A stretch of 64,000 nt of DNA from Scleroderma bovista (taxonomy: Eukaryota > Basidiomycota > Agaricomycetes > Boletales > Sclerodermataceae), in the NCBI GenBank assembly GCA_037178675.1, contig JAYMGJ010000068.1:111198-175197 (forward strand). The letters run 5' to 3'. The notes beneath the pieces were generated by a model, which did no database searches, was not told where the DNA came from, and worked only from the letters and a program-made list of their open reading frames with translations. Below are positions 11,206 through 23,300 of the stretch, in pieces. Position 1 is the stretch's first letter. The number at the start of each line of letters is the position of its first letter. Position numbers and translations under genes: made by a program.

Positions 11206-12300
11206 AGACTCCAAATTAATGATTGAAGACAAGGTTCGCATCAAACCTAATCTTTATTTGTTCGCCAAAGTTATAGATGAGGCCCCATTGCCCAGGAGTG
11301 CCGAAATACTGAGATCGAGTGCACGTTGATGAATGGCAATGGAGATGTGGACTCGATGTACATACCTATGTGACAGGCATGACACCAGGCATTTACAGAT
11401 ACAGTTTCAGGTCATGGTCAGCTAAATTCAGGCCAATCAGACCCAATCATCAACGACCATTATATATTTGATAGTATCAAAGACAATAAAGTATTAAGGT
11501 TGGTATATAACAATGTGGCCAGCAAATGGTGACAGTGGTGGCCGTAGTAAGCATGTCATCACTGCATGGTGGTGGTGCCCATCAGCGCAGCCACCGCCGA
11601 ACACTAGGGGTCGAAGTGGGCCGTCGTCGTCGTCATCATTGTGCCACGCTTCAAGAGGTCGACGGTCATGTTGAGCGTGTCGAACAGCACTGAAACGGCC
11701 AGGATAGACCATGGAAGCAACACGGGGATGTACCTAGACACGGGACACAAGACCGTGGATGAGTCAGATGGCGCCAGAGATCGCGTTGATCGGTTGAGCG
11801 AGCACAGTAATGTGCATGGCATTACACACAAACGGCTGAAAGCGTTGCAATGAAAGTCAGAACGCAGCAAACAAAAAAGTAAATAAAAATAAAAACTCAC
11901 GCACTCAAGATCGAGCTGCCCGGATGATGGAGAAGAGTCAGCGTCAGAGACACCATCATTATCCTATTGCGAGTTATGCATTTGTCTTCGGATGGGTCAG
12001 GGTGCGGACAGTCCAGGAAATGGCGGCGAGAGATCGAAAGGCGATGGTGATGGAGAAAGAATGAAATGATCGTGGCGATCAGCCACTGGCTGCCCTAATC
12101 AACTGGCTGTGGTACATGTCGACGTTGGCGGTGGTAGTGGCCTCCATCGTGACATTGATGGAGGTGGTGATAAGTTGATGGTGTGAGTGAGCGGATGCGT
12201 TCAGTGGGAGATGACGCGAGATGCTGACTTAGGCAAAATCTTTGGGAAATGTTTGATTACATCAGCATGTTGAACTTTTTCCTCGACACTCACCAGCACC
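11206..12300. other. No recognisable gene
   Basis: Short frames only. A GTCGTCGTCGTCATC tract is present at about 11621-11640 and A/T-rich runs near 11880-11900. Nothing else could be supported. Confidence 0.4.
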
Positions 12301-13530
12301 ACCAGGTCACCCAACTCCAGCTCCTCTCAAGAGACAGCGCTTGTATAGTACCAGGAGGTAAGCCAGAACGTAAGTTAGGGCCAGTTGCTGATCATACACC
12401 AGATAGGATTTCGCGCCCGTATCGGGATGGGTTATGGGTGCGCTGAGGGCATCCAGATGTTGCCGCTGTGTCTGTATTCATGTTCGGCGATCATCCGATT
12501 TCGAGAAAAAGGTCCAGTTTCATCCAAAGGTGAGTTGTCATCACTTTCCCCCTAAATTCGAGTCGTTCGAAGCGTTTTCTGTGTCGGGAGTGTTGCGGTT
12601 GCCAGCCACATCTCCCTCCTCCTCAAATATGATGTTTCTGTGCGCTGGAGGTAAGTCTACCTCACCCGTTCTGAATCGAACCTTCCGTTTTAGCAGCCAC
12701 TGACCTTCTATCAGGCCAATCCATGCGGTGACCCTACTCTGGCTATTGCAGCCAACCCAGCGTGTCAAACAGGCGCGGGTACCTATTTTTTGACGGATCC
12801 GCATCATAGACCCATGTGCAAGCGCCCCAGGTGGGCAGCCAAGCAAGTTTCAGCAAGTTTCCATGTACAGCCTCGAAAGGTGTCTTGCCTTCGAGCGCTT
12901 TCGTCGAGGTATGGTTTTTCAGCCAAGTTGTATAATTCACAACCTCCCTCCACAGGAAATGGGACAACCCGGAGTTGTATAATATGGCACAAACCTTTTG
13001 GCCAAGACGCCATTCAGCTGCTCTGCAACTCTGGTATGCTGTGGCGCGGGTGCACGGTAAGTACACGCCCTGTTCCCTGGGCCTCTAGGTGAGCCGTGAA
13101 CTCATTGTTAAGGTACTCGCCTCCCCGATTGGTGTGTAGGACCTTAACTGTATTGCAGTGGTTCCTGACAAGCTTTGTACCTCTTATAGGTCTTGCAAGC
13201 CTTCAATTTCTCCCGCAGGAGGTAAGGGTCCGTTTTGTGCGCCTTGTCATCTGTATAGCTAATGTAACACCAATCAGTGACTTGGTAAGTCCCCTCCCCA
13301 CCACCACTGATGACCACCACCACAAAGTCATGACGACGATGTTCCTGGTAAGTCGTTGTTCTGTACTCCAACCGCTCGAACAAACACAGCAACAACACTA
13401 CCACTGCCGTGGCATCAAACAACGTCCACTTGAGGACCGCAACCCCAGTCAGCCAGGACATGAGCGCAGCCCTAGCCTCACCCCCGAATGCACTCCAAGC
13501 CAGCCAGAGCGAGCGCAGAGCCAAACCAAA
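12300..13530 (-). pseudogene. Ty1/copia integrase fragment
   Basis: The minus strand reads copia-type integrase in order. SYTDDKAHKTDPYL is at about 13260, HTNRGGEYLNNEFTAHLEA at 13150-13085, and LYNSGLSHFLWREVVNYTTW with LKNHTSTKALEGKTPFEA at about 12990-12870. After a frame change near 12790 come RWVGCNSQSRV and TGEVDLPPAHRNIIFEEEGD. The integrase aspartate in the expected SDNGGEY-type box is replaced (TNRGGEY), and frames shift at least twice, so the copy is dead. Below 12540 only weak hints of the linker towards reverse transcriptase remain. No LTRs were recognised. Confidence 0.75.
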
Positions 13531-13709
13531 CATACGAACGACAACCCATCACCTTGACTAGACCCATACAAGTGCCCGTCATTGTCTGCTTCCGCTTGGG
13601 TAACTAGTATACAATGCTAGAAGCTGGATTGTATTATAGGCAATAGTACAGACTATGAGTACCCATGAGTTGTCCAATATACATTTTTAATAGCTATGTC
13701 TGTCGTGAT

Positions 13710-13925
13710 CTGAGGCCTGTTGGACTGGCTGTAATGTGTCTGATCAGTGTGTCTGGCTGCTGTCTGGCGTGGACTGAATAGACTGGGGCCAGACAGACAC
13801 CAGACAATGATGTCTGACCCAGAAAGGAACGTTCCTGAATTCAGACATGGGTCTGGGACACCTGACGTGTCTGACATGTCTGACACTGTCTGTCCCAGAC
13901 ACTTTAGGCACATGTCAAATTGCTG
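13710..13925. repeat. CAGAC/GTCTG motif cluster, right
   Basis: More than fifteen copies of GTCTG or CAGAC in both orientations within 215 bp (for example GTGTCTGACATGTCTGACAC). With the cluster at 7801-7985 it brackets a 5.7 kb stretch. Confidence 0.6.
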
Positions 13926-14250
13926 ATCTCGGAGTCTCCAAGGTACGGGTTTGGGTACACACCGCTACGTAGTATCTCTTGCTCACATTTTCCCCAGCGC
14001 TCCAGGCCAGGTTACCACAAAACAACACCAGCACCCCACTGACTGTCTTCGCGGATGCCAGTTGGTACTACTATTTGGTCCGACACAATGGTAACGTGCT
14101 GATTATTAGTAATCACACTGTGACCAGTACTAGGCATACAGGAAATCTGCGTACGGATTATCATATCAGGCCAGTGCGAAACCTAGAAACGTCGATGTAC
14201 AAATAGTACAAGCGGACACAAAATGTAGACAAGTAGATATCATGCAAGGA

Positions 14251-14821
14251 CTAAATTCTCCAATTGGCAATATTCCTTGCCCTTTCAGACCACCGGGTAT
14301 GAAGAGGGGGCTCCCAGGGTAGGGGCGGTAAAGCAACTGGAACATGATTGGGTGGCACAAGGTCAGCTGGAGTAGGGCCCCGTAACCTGGGAGAGTAGGC
14401 CCCCCCCACCTGAATCTGATCTGTGACGTGAAATACCCAATCTGTGATGTGGTGGAGGCTCAGCCCCTTCACAGTGCTTTCTAGTTTACCGGGAGGGCGG
14501 GAGCGTAGTAAGCCTAGCATGGACCAATATGCATCCACAGCATCGACGTGGTCACAAGCCCAAATGGAATATTGCACCCGGTGAAATCCATCACCGAGCA
14601 GCAATTTTTTTAATTCTGCATAGATCGATGCTGAAATAGACTTTAGCCTAAAGGGGTAGTAGTACTAGTGGCCCAAAGAACTTACACCTCGCGGAGTTCC
14701 AACCCGCTGGCAAATCGTCTTCTAATTTGCGGGTATAGATATCATATGAGATACCATAGGCACCTGGTGGCATGGCCAAGAGAGTGAGAGAGGTCGCGAT
14801 AGGGATCAAATCCTCGTCCAT
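14251..14821 (-). CDS. Small protein resembling the Cas2/VapD-type ferredoxin fold
   Basis: Two exons, 14821-14686 and 14630-14251, are joined by a 55 bp GT-AG intron and give an uninterrupted 171-residue protein ending in TAG. Residues about 22-30 read YGISYDIYT, then come an acidic loop, a helix (SSIYAELKKLLL) and GDGFHRVQYSIWACDH, followed by DAVDAYWSMLGL. A first strand ending in Asp, a helix, then a GF..xQxS strand is the pattern of Cas2-like/VapD-like small ribonuclease folds. A second conserved-looking block is PPGKLESTVKGLSLHH. The C-terminal 50 residues are proline-rich. Fold membership is inference from pattern; nuclease or toxin activity is not shown. An unrelated short fungal family is the main alternative. 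The gene sits just outside the right CAGAC cluster. Confidence 0.5.
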
Positions 14822-14880
14822 GTCGGATGACTTAAGTTGCCCACAGACTCGTTCACTCTTATATATCTAAATTATGTTTA

Positions 14881-15092
14881 TGTTTTGGACTAACCTCCTC
14901 TTTGATCGATCAATCTGGAGTTCTGAGGTCGCCGCCGATTTGAAAACCCACCAGAGGGAATCACATTGGGTACCTCTGTTCTGTACACTATGTTTTTAGA
15001 CTAACCTCCTCTTTGATCGATCAATCTGGAGTTCTGAGGTCGCCGCCAATTTAAAAAATCACCAGAGGGAATCACGTTGGGTACCTCCGTTT
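14881..15092. repeat. Tandem direct duplication, two copies of about 100 bp
   Basis: The block from 14881 to 14980 is repeated from 14991 to 15092 with few changes. Both copies contain CTTTGATCGATCAATCTGGA and later CCAGAGGGAATCAC. The offset is about 111 bp. The function is unknown; it lies upstream of the Cas2/VapD-like gene on the minus strand and could contain its promoter. Confidence 0.85.
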
Positions 15093-15124
15093 GGCCATGG
15101 TCCATTTAAATTTTCCAAACGCCG

Positions 15125-15190
15125 AGAGGAGGCTCAGGGTTGGGTCTACGGCCTACGCCCACACATAACAGGCTAATACACCTACATGCA
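15125..15190. repeat. Right copy of a dispersed inverted repeat
   Basis: GGTTGGGTCTACGGCCTACG (15139-15158) and its flanks match, inverted, the block at 11140-11205. Together the two copies bracket about 4 kb holding the copia remnant, the right CAGAC cluster and the Cas2/VapD-like gene. Confidence 0.5.
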
Positions 15191-15859
15191 AACCTCGCAA
15201 ACAATTCTTAGGCTCGACCAATGATTCTATTTGGTCCCCGCTCCGAGCCCCTTATCCAGGGTCAATGGCATTGATCGTGCCAAAGGACAGTTTTGAGAGC
15301 ATTCAGTATTGCAATGATGATGATCACCAGACGGTTGATGGTCCACAGTGAGCAGCCGCAACAGGGCTTGGCTTCTCCTCTACCCTAAGTCGCAATTCAT
15401 CTCGTTCGAGTCAGAAACAGAATTCGGCGGTGTCCCGTATCATGATCCGGATGATCACGCAGAAAGAGCACGCCATCGGACCGGCGTGTCTTCACCTGCC
15501 ACATCCCCGTTTCCATCTCGATCATCCAAATCAGCCTGGTATCAGCAGCAGCTCCAACAACGATGCCCGTCTACTTCCTCCGCTGTACCACTGACGGCAA
15601 AGCAGCCTGCGCAGAACGAAAGATCGCGTACCCCAACACCCGGGCCCTTCCTTCACTCCAACCCCCCTCAACCCTGGTCCGTGAACGCGCCTCATCGTGC
15701 ATATCCTCAACTTCGTATACCTGTAATACCGTTATATCACCGTGACACCCCTCGGGGGGAGGACTCACTAACAGTAGTACTAAGCGCACGGAGAAGGCGT
15801 ACTCATACTATCTCCCTGGCTCGTCAGCGAAAGGGGAAGTGTGGTGGTCTACGTAACGG
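15191..15859. other. No recognisable gene
   Basis: A plus-strand frame at 15348-15890 is open for 180 codons but is Pro/Ser/Arg-rich, begins with GTG and matches nothing I know. I do not call it a gene. Confidence 0.35.
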
Positions 15860-16334
15860 TATCAACTGCAGGCGTTCATCGATAAGGTGAGGGGGCGGGT
15901 ACCACAAACACTGTGGGTAGAACTCCGTTCAAACCATGTTTTGGATCGAGAAGACTTACGAAAAGATATGTATGTGACCTGGATTTGATTCCCGGACATG
16001 GGCTCCCACCCGTGGGTCCGCATTCCAGCTTCCTGCAAGCAGTTGACCAACCAGGCTAGTGATCGTAGTAGGCCCTGTATGTTAGTATGATTAGGGATCA
16101 CTTTGTTATTGTCTAGTACCTGTTGCGCCCCCATTTGTTCCCATGTAGTGCATTGAAGTGAGTCAAGTTGAATCGAAGGGTGTCGAACTCAGTCGGATTC
16201 AACCAGTGAGCAGCGAATCTCGGATTTGCCGTATTTAGTACTACGGCAAGAAGCGCGGCTAGTTGCAGATACTCACTCAGCGGCCAGCGCGTGAACAGCA
16301 CTCCGCGCAAAACTTCCAGTCGTCCCACAATCAA
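15860..16334 (-). pseudogene. Fragment of an unrecognised multi-exon gene
   Basis: The minus strand reads like protein in pieces: LEVLRGVLFTRWPL, then after a probable intron WLNPTEFDTLRFNLTHFNA. After another intron at about 16122-16075 come LLRSLAWLVNCLQEAGMRTH and GNQIQVTYISFR. The pieces have the composition of a conserved protein and are separated by plausible GT-AG introns, but no ATG, stop or complete frame could be assembled and the family is not recognised. It may be the 5' part of a gene whose remainder was lost. Confidence 0.3.
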
Positions 16335-16559
16335 ATAGCTTTGGGCACAAGTGCACGCAGTCAGTGCTGAGAGTTCTGTTGCAGTGGTGCGGATGCTTCA
16401 TGTTCGAATCGAGATCTGACATCCCTCTTCACACCATTAGCATTGTACACAAGTCAAGCGCTATCCCCACTTCTTTGCTCCAAGATATCCACTCGGAATT
16501 ACCAGAAAACAACATGCACATGAGCGTCATGAGGTCTGCCGCCGTTCGGTCTACGGACA

Positions 16560-19500
16560 GGAATTTGATTATAGGGAAGAGTAAGGGGAAAGGAAAAATG
16601 CGGGAGCAGTATGCAGATGAGTCGGACGCGGAAGCGACCTTGTTGCGGCACGCCGAGAGACACTGAGATGGCGATGTGGACGCGGAGGACGTGGAGCAAC
16701 CCACACAGATGAGACACTTGGAAGGTTCTCGGCTTTCTCGGGTGCGTCTATTGACCATGGGACTGCACATGTACGCTCATGCCCTGAAAGCATTCTTCCA
16801 CCCTCAGCAAGTCGCAGGGCCGACAAGACAAGTCCTGTATGATCCCATTCCATCCGGCAGGTATGTATTGAATATTGCGCGTTCCGGCACCGACAACCCA
16901 ATTCATCACTGTTAAGCAGACAAGTCTCAATATCGCTTCCCACCAAACATGGTGCGCAACCAGAAGTACAATCTATTCACCTTCTTTCCCCTGGTACTCT
17001 ACGAGCAATTCTTCTTCAACCTCTATTTCCTACTCGTCTTCTCCCAGTTCAATCCCGCACTCAAGATTGGTGCGTTACACGAACCCATCTCATTTCCTAC
17101 CCTTTTATTCACGTGATGATTGTTACATACAGGCTTCATATTCACATACGTAGCCCCTCTCGCATTTGTCTTGTGTGAAAATGGGCAAAGAAGCCTACGA
17201 CGACAACAACGACAACAACAAACGACATATGCGAGATCGCGAAGCTAACTTACCTTATCCTTGTCCCTCCACGATCCCATAGCCCTGACTCTGGTCCTCA
17301 TACACGCTCCGTCCCATCATCCAGCTTGCGCGTCGGCGACCTCGTAATGTTCGAGAAAAATCAGCGTGTTTCCGCAGATATGATTTTGCTCGCACATCAG
17401 ACCCGTCGGGTACGTATTTTGTACGTACAGACCAGCTAGACAAGGAGACAGACTGGAAGTTGCGTGTCGCGGCCCCTGCTGTGCAGAACCTGGGGGGTGA
17501 CAGAGAGCTGATGATGCTTGGAGGTGAGGTTTACGGTGAGTTCTGTGCATGCTTGAACCCGGTTGTGGGAGGTAAATATCTGAGTTCGTGTTTTCCTGAC
17601 GAATTATTCTCTCAGCAGGCTCCCCAATTAAGGGTATCCACACTTTTTTTTTTTGGAACCCTGACTATCAACAACCCATCATCATCAACAACCCACCCAT
17701 CTAATCTTTCTTCTCCGACATCGCCACTTGCAATATCGTCAACGGTTGAGCCCTTGACAGCTGAGAATATTGTTTGATTGAATACCGTACTTGCTGCAGG
17801 GAGTGCCGTTGGCTTTATGGTATATACCAGTCAAGAGACCAGGGCTGTAATGAACACGAGCCATCCTCGGACTAAAGTGGGCTTGCTGGATTTGGAAATC
17901 AATGAACTCACAAAGGTCAGTGTTACTATTGTTCGTCAAAGAAACAGTGATGTGGCCTCTGGTACATTTACATCTTCAGGTTCTTGATTCTTTTCTCGTC
18001 TATTATTCGTATCAGGTAGGCAGACTCATTTCAGTGTGAACGGTAGGCGCTTACACACGCTGTGTCATAGTCCACAAGTCAATCTTGATATGGGAAAGAC
18101 GGTGTACGCAAATCAGATCATGACGGACACTGATATCCCGAATATGATCGTAAGGACGAGCACACTTCTCGAGGAACTTGGGTGGGTAGAGTATTTGTTG
18201 GGCGATAAGATCGGGACCCGGACCCTGACGCAGAATGGTAGGGGAGTTTTACTTCCGAGGAAGCAGCTTAGGACGACTCTAATATCTCATTTCAGAAATG
18301 GAGATGAAGAAACTGCATATGGGGACAATGCCTTATGGATTCGACTCCATGGTTAAAGTCGCGCATCAGCTTGCGACCGCGTTTGGTGCCGAGCATGGTA
18401 AGCACCTAGTCTCACGACTTAAGTGAGTTAACACCCCGCTTGTAGGAGACAACCATCGGTCGCAACGGGGCCGCAACTGGCGACGCGTGGACGAAGAGGT
18501 GTTGTCCTCAGTCTTGCGCTCTGTCACAGTGCACGCCGTCTTCTCTGGACGAAGGAGTTGTTGTCATTTCCCCCTATAGGTGACCCCGGTCACTAACAAT
18601 GATGGCACCATCACCTATCAAGCATCCTCGCCAGATGAGATGGCCATCATTAAATGGACCAAATCCCGTCGGTCTCACGCTCGTCTTCCGCCACCGAACG
18701 CGCATGGAACTCCAGACGCCTATGGGCAGCCGCCTTTCCTACGACATTCTCGAGTTCTTCCCGTTCTCATCCAAGCCGAAACGTATGGGAGACGCAAACA
18801 GGAGAGTTATTCTGTTTGAAGAAAGGCACCGACGTGGTTATGGCGCGCATCGTGCTGCGGAACGACTCATTGTTTGGAAGAGACAAGAAACATGGCAAGA
18901 GAAGGACTCGGGACACTCGTCGCAGCACGCAAGGGCTTCCGCCACAGCACTACGCTGCATTCAAGGAGCGCCACCATGAGGCAAGCATAAAATTAGAAGG
19001 GAGAAACGAGGCGATGGCGGCAGCTGTCGCGGAATACCTTGAAAATGAGCTGGAATTAGTGGGTCTTACGGGTGTAGAGGATAAACTGCAGGACGGGGTC
19101 AAGTCGACGCTGGAGTTGTTGAGGAATGCGGGAATCAAGATACGGATGTTGACTAGAGATAAAATCAAGACTGCCGGTGCATTCAAGTTGCCATATTCAC
19201 GAAACTGGTGGTACGGAATCAGGATATCCATGAAGTTGTCAAATGTGAGTGTGATTTGATGCTAATCTATTGCTGTACAGAATGCTTATGGTTCCTACAG
19301 TGAAGACTACTGATCAAGTTTGCGATCAGCTGGAATTCTTGTAGGCCAAACTGGATTGTTTTCTGGTTATCGATGGCGAATCACTACAAGTACGATGTGT
19401 GCTGACTATACTTGGTACTGGTCTGATTCATTAACATCTCAGCTTTGTTGCTCGTACTAGTTGTGGCTTGTCGCTGTTCGCCCACGCCGAAAGCAGACAT

Positions 19501-19895
19501 TGCTCGTTTAATCCGACGCCACACCAAGAAGAGTGTGCTGCATTGGAGATGGGGAAACGACGTGAGCATTCAGGCAGCTGATATTGGTGTGTCTTGTGTT
19601 TAGTGCAGTGAAAGTTGATCTGATGTGTGGCAACATGCGTTGGCATCGTCGGAAAGGAAGGAAAACCAGCGTCCTTCGCTGCCGACTTCTCTGTCACGCA
19701 GTTCAGCTACCTCACGAAGCTTCTCATATGGCACGGTCTCAACTCCTACCGCTGCTCCACCAAACTTGCGCAGTTCGTTATTCACCGTGGTCTGATCATT
19801 TCAGTGATGCAGACAGTTTGTTCGGCGATCTTCTATTTTGCACCGACCGCGTTGCATCAGGGCTGAGACGGTTTACTACCATACAGTGGCCCAGG
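16560..19895 (+). pseudogene. NEO1: Broken copy of a Neo1-type P4-ATPase (phospholipid flippase)
   Basis: Neo1 flips aminophospholipids in Golgi/endosome membranes. Landmarks lie in order. [20 protein letters not shown] and [15 protein letters not shown] (16950-17065) match the first membrane segments, with small in-frame losses. SLRVGDLVMFEKNQRVSAD is at 17320-17390, and [20 protein letters not shown] with [19 protein letters not shown] at 17785-17915. The phosphorylation loop appears as [12 protein letters not shown] instead of SDKTGTLTQN, followed by [35 protein letters not shown] (about 18610) and a MLTRDK in place of MLTGDK (19145-19165) follow. The GDGxNDV box near 19530 is frameshifted, and [17 protein letters not shown] ends the recognisable part. 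Multiple frameshifts and altered catalytic loops make it non-functional. Introns are kept. The last transmembrane segments are absent. Confidence 0.85.
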
Positions 19896-20386
19896 GGCGA
19901 ATAGTAATGGGGTCGTCTGATACGGTAGCATGCCAATTTGCATGGAGTCTGCCCTTACTTTTTGTTTTTGTTTGATATTTGGACATCGCAGTAGCCGTTA
20001 TGCATGCGGTTCTAATATCTTTATTTTGTCTTTCCCTTCATCGTTTCACTCTTCAACTTCTATCTATGCCATGTTCAATCTAGTACCCGAGAACTGAACT
20101 ACATACATACGAGCATCTGCATAAATATTCGGATCTACTACTAGGGCCTGGATTACTACTCCAGGTTTGGTCTCTCGCTGTCGGATGCTTTGAATGCTGA
20201 CTCGGAGGCGATGTCAGCCTTCACGGCGTCACGCCCGACTTGGAATCAAAGTCGGACCGTCGGAGCAACACAAACTTGAAGCTTGGTACAACCTTTCTCA
20301 AACCATTGAAGTTACTGCTAGACTCCTCGATGAGGACTAGGTTGCAAGTTCTTCTCTGGTGGCTCGCTTTAGTACTCGTGATCCGA
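19896..20386. other. Spacer between the NEO1 remnant and the transposase gene
   Basis: No gene is seen. It presumably contains the promoter of the transposase at 20387, but no motif stood out. Confidence 0.4.
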
Positions 20387-23300
20387 ATGACTCCTCCCAC
20401 TGGTACTCATCAATGTGGCAGTGTTAACTGCGCAAGTCGCACCTTCACAACCCCTGCTGCTTTGACCCAACACCGCCAGCACTGTCAGCACTATCGAGAA
20501 CAATTCCGGAAACGCCGTGAATTCCTGCGAAACAGGACTCGGAGTACGACCTTACATGAATCAGTGGAAGAGCAGCCAGCAAAGCGCCTGAAGGTCACAG
20601 TGCTGCCAGAGTCATCAAGCGCCCTTCCTAGTCCAACGCTAGTAACCACAACACCAGTAAGTCATTTTTCCATGGGGCATCCCCAGCATGTGAACTCAGA
20701 ACCATGGCATAGCCTGACTCTCAAGCCCCCCTGAGCGTTCAAGTAGTACAGAACCCAAGTACAAATATTCCCCCGGAAGAATTGACAGGTTCTTCAACGA
20801 GCCCAGTTGTTCCATCGGCATCAGCAGACTGTAAGTTCCATTTGGAACCATCCATTTCTTCTGCCCGGCATACCAGAGCTCATTGCCGTGATCACTCTTT
20901 CAAGGCAACCCACCTGTGCTTCAGCCACGGACGCGGCGCTTACCCGCTCGGTATCGGGATCAGCTTCCAGAGGCACCTCACCCGGTTCATCACCCAGACT
21001 CGGATCCAACCCCTACCTCTTCCGTTTTACCCCGTATAATTCTTCATGTCTTCGACTCATTCCGCACCAGTTTCAATAAGTTTGGCATTGCCCGTGAATA
21101 TCGACATCGGCCCTCCTACGATCCTGAACATAGTGTCACGACTGAGGAACTTGCCGATTTTGGCAACAACAGTGGTAGTATGGCATTGGACTCTGATGCA
21201 GACCACCGACCAGCACCGTGGCCATGGTCAAACATGTCGATATGGAGGATGATGACTTGGCAAATGACTGGGAATGACGAGAAATCATGCCGTGAGACGA
21301 ATCGGCTCGTTGATGAAGTTCTTCGTGCAGACGATTTTAGGCTCGAGGATCTTTCTGGTTTCAATGCAGAGACGGCAGTGAGAAACTTGGACAAAGCGCA
21401 AGCTGCGCTCGAATCTGATAGCCTTGACTGGGATGGTTGGAAGACAGATGTGGGGGTAGATATTCGAGTGCCTTCGCGTGAGAAGTGCACTGAAGGTAAT
21501 GAACGAAAGTTCACCGTTCGTGGGCTTGCATTTCGACCTCTTGTACCTGTTATACGGTCGGCGTTCAGGGAGGCAGCCGCAAAGTGGTTCCACTTTACTC
21601 CGTTCAAACGCACCTGGAAATCTCCTGTAACTGGTCAAGAGCAGCGCCTTTACGACGAGCTCTATACAACTGATGCCTGGATCCAAGCCCATGACGACGT
21701 GCAAAAGCAGAGGAGGGGCGACGGATGTAAACTCGAACGAGTTATTGCTGGCTTGATGTTCTGGTCAGATAGCACGCAGCTCGCTCAGTTTGGTCATGCG
21801 AAAGCATGGCCAATCTATCTATTCTTTGGAAATCTATCCAAGTACAGACGTGCCTCTGCTGTTTTAGGACCATGCCATCCAGTTGGTTTCATTCCGCCGG
21901 TGAGCTTTTACACTATTGTACTCAGCAGTCGTTATGAATGTGATATGCAGCTTCCAGAGTCGCTCACCAGGTTCATCAATACCTTCATGAAGACAAAGAA
22001 TCACAGTGATTTACTTGCACACTGTAAGCGCGAACTTATTCATGCGATCTGGATGCTCCTGCTGGATGACGAGTTCATTGAGGCCTACCGAAATGGAATC
22101 GTTATTAAATGCTATGATGGGGTGCACCGCCGAGTCTACCCCCGCATTTTCACGTATTCAGGGGATTATCCAGAAAAGTAAGCTATGCACTCTTTCTATC
22201 TTCACAAATTGATTGTCATCTAACAGAATTCTTCTTGCGACTATTCGTGACAATGGACTGTGCCCTTGTCCCCGATGTTATGTTCCGAAGACCGAGTTTG
22301 CTTTCCTTGGAATTAATTCAGATATCATGGCACGGCTCTCCAAAGCGCGTGATTATCTACAGGACAAGATACGGTCTGCAAGTCATGCAATCTACCAGCA
22401 TGGAAAGGCTATCAAATCTGCGGCTGTCGAGGGAATTCTGAAGGAGCGCTCACTGGTGCCTACATTGGTGAGCGAGATACGCCAACTATGTTTGTACCTC
22501 ATGCTGAATCAGACTTCCAGAATACTTTTGCTGAGCACCTTTCACCATTTGGCTTTGATATATTCCAAACTCTTGTTGTGGATCTTCTGCATGAATTTGA
22601 ACTCGGAGTGTTGAAATCCGTCCTCAAGCACTTAATCCGGATACTTTATGCTCTAGACCCTCGGCTGGTCACGACACTTAATGAAAGGTCAGTGTCTGAA
22701 GCATTTCATTTCAACCTACCAATGTCCTCATCAATAGATTTTCTGAAACACCGCCATTTGGAATTGATGGAATTCGCCGTTTTCCAGAAAATGTGGCAGA
22801 AATGAGATACCAGGTCGCAAGACATTTTGAGGATATGCTACAGGTTGGCAGTACTCTGCTTCCCAAATTTGTCATAGAACTCACGAGTCCAAATTTCCAG
22901 TGTTCAATCCCAGCGTTCGAAGGGCTATTCCCTCTGGAACATGATGTCATCATCAGGACACTTCTATTCCGCCTTTCCGAATGGCACGCCCTTGCGAAAC
23001 TTCGATTGCACTCCGACGATTCTTTGGCTCGACTTGACCATGCTCTGAAGAAGCTCGGTGCCCAGGTTCGGAGGTTCCAGCGAAAGACTTGCGAAGCATT
23101 CAAGACATATGAACTGCCCAACGAAGCTACTGCACGACATCGCCGGCAACAGGCTCTATCAGAATCAGGTCACCCGGTAAAACCCATCTCATCAGCTGCT
23201 CGCCTCAAGCCGTTCAACATTCTCACATACAAATTTCATGCGCTCGGGGATTACACAAGATCCATACGGATGTTTGGGACAACTGATTCTTATACTACGC

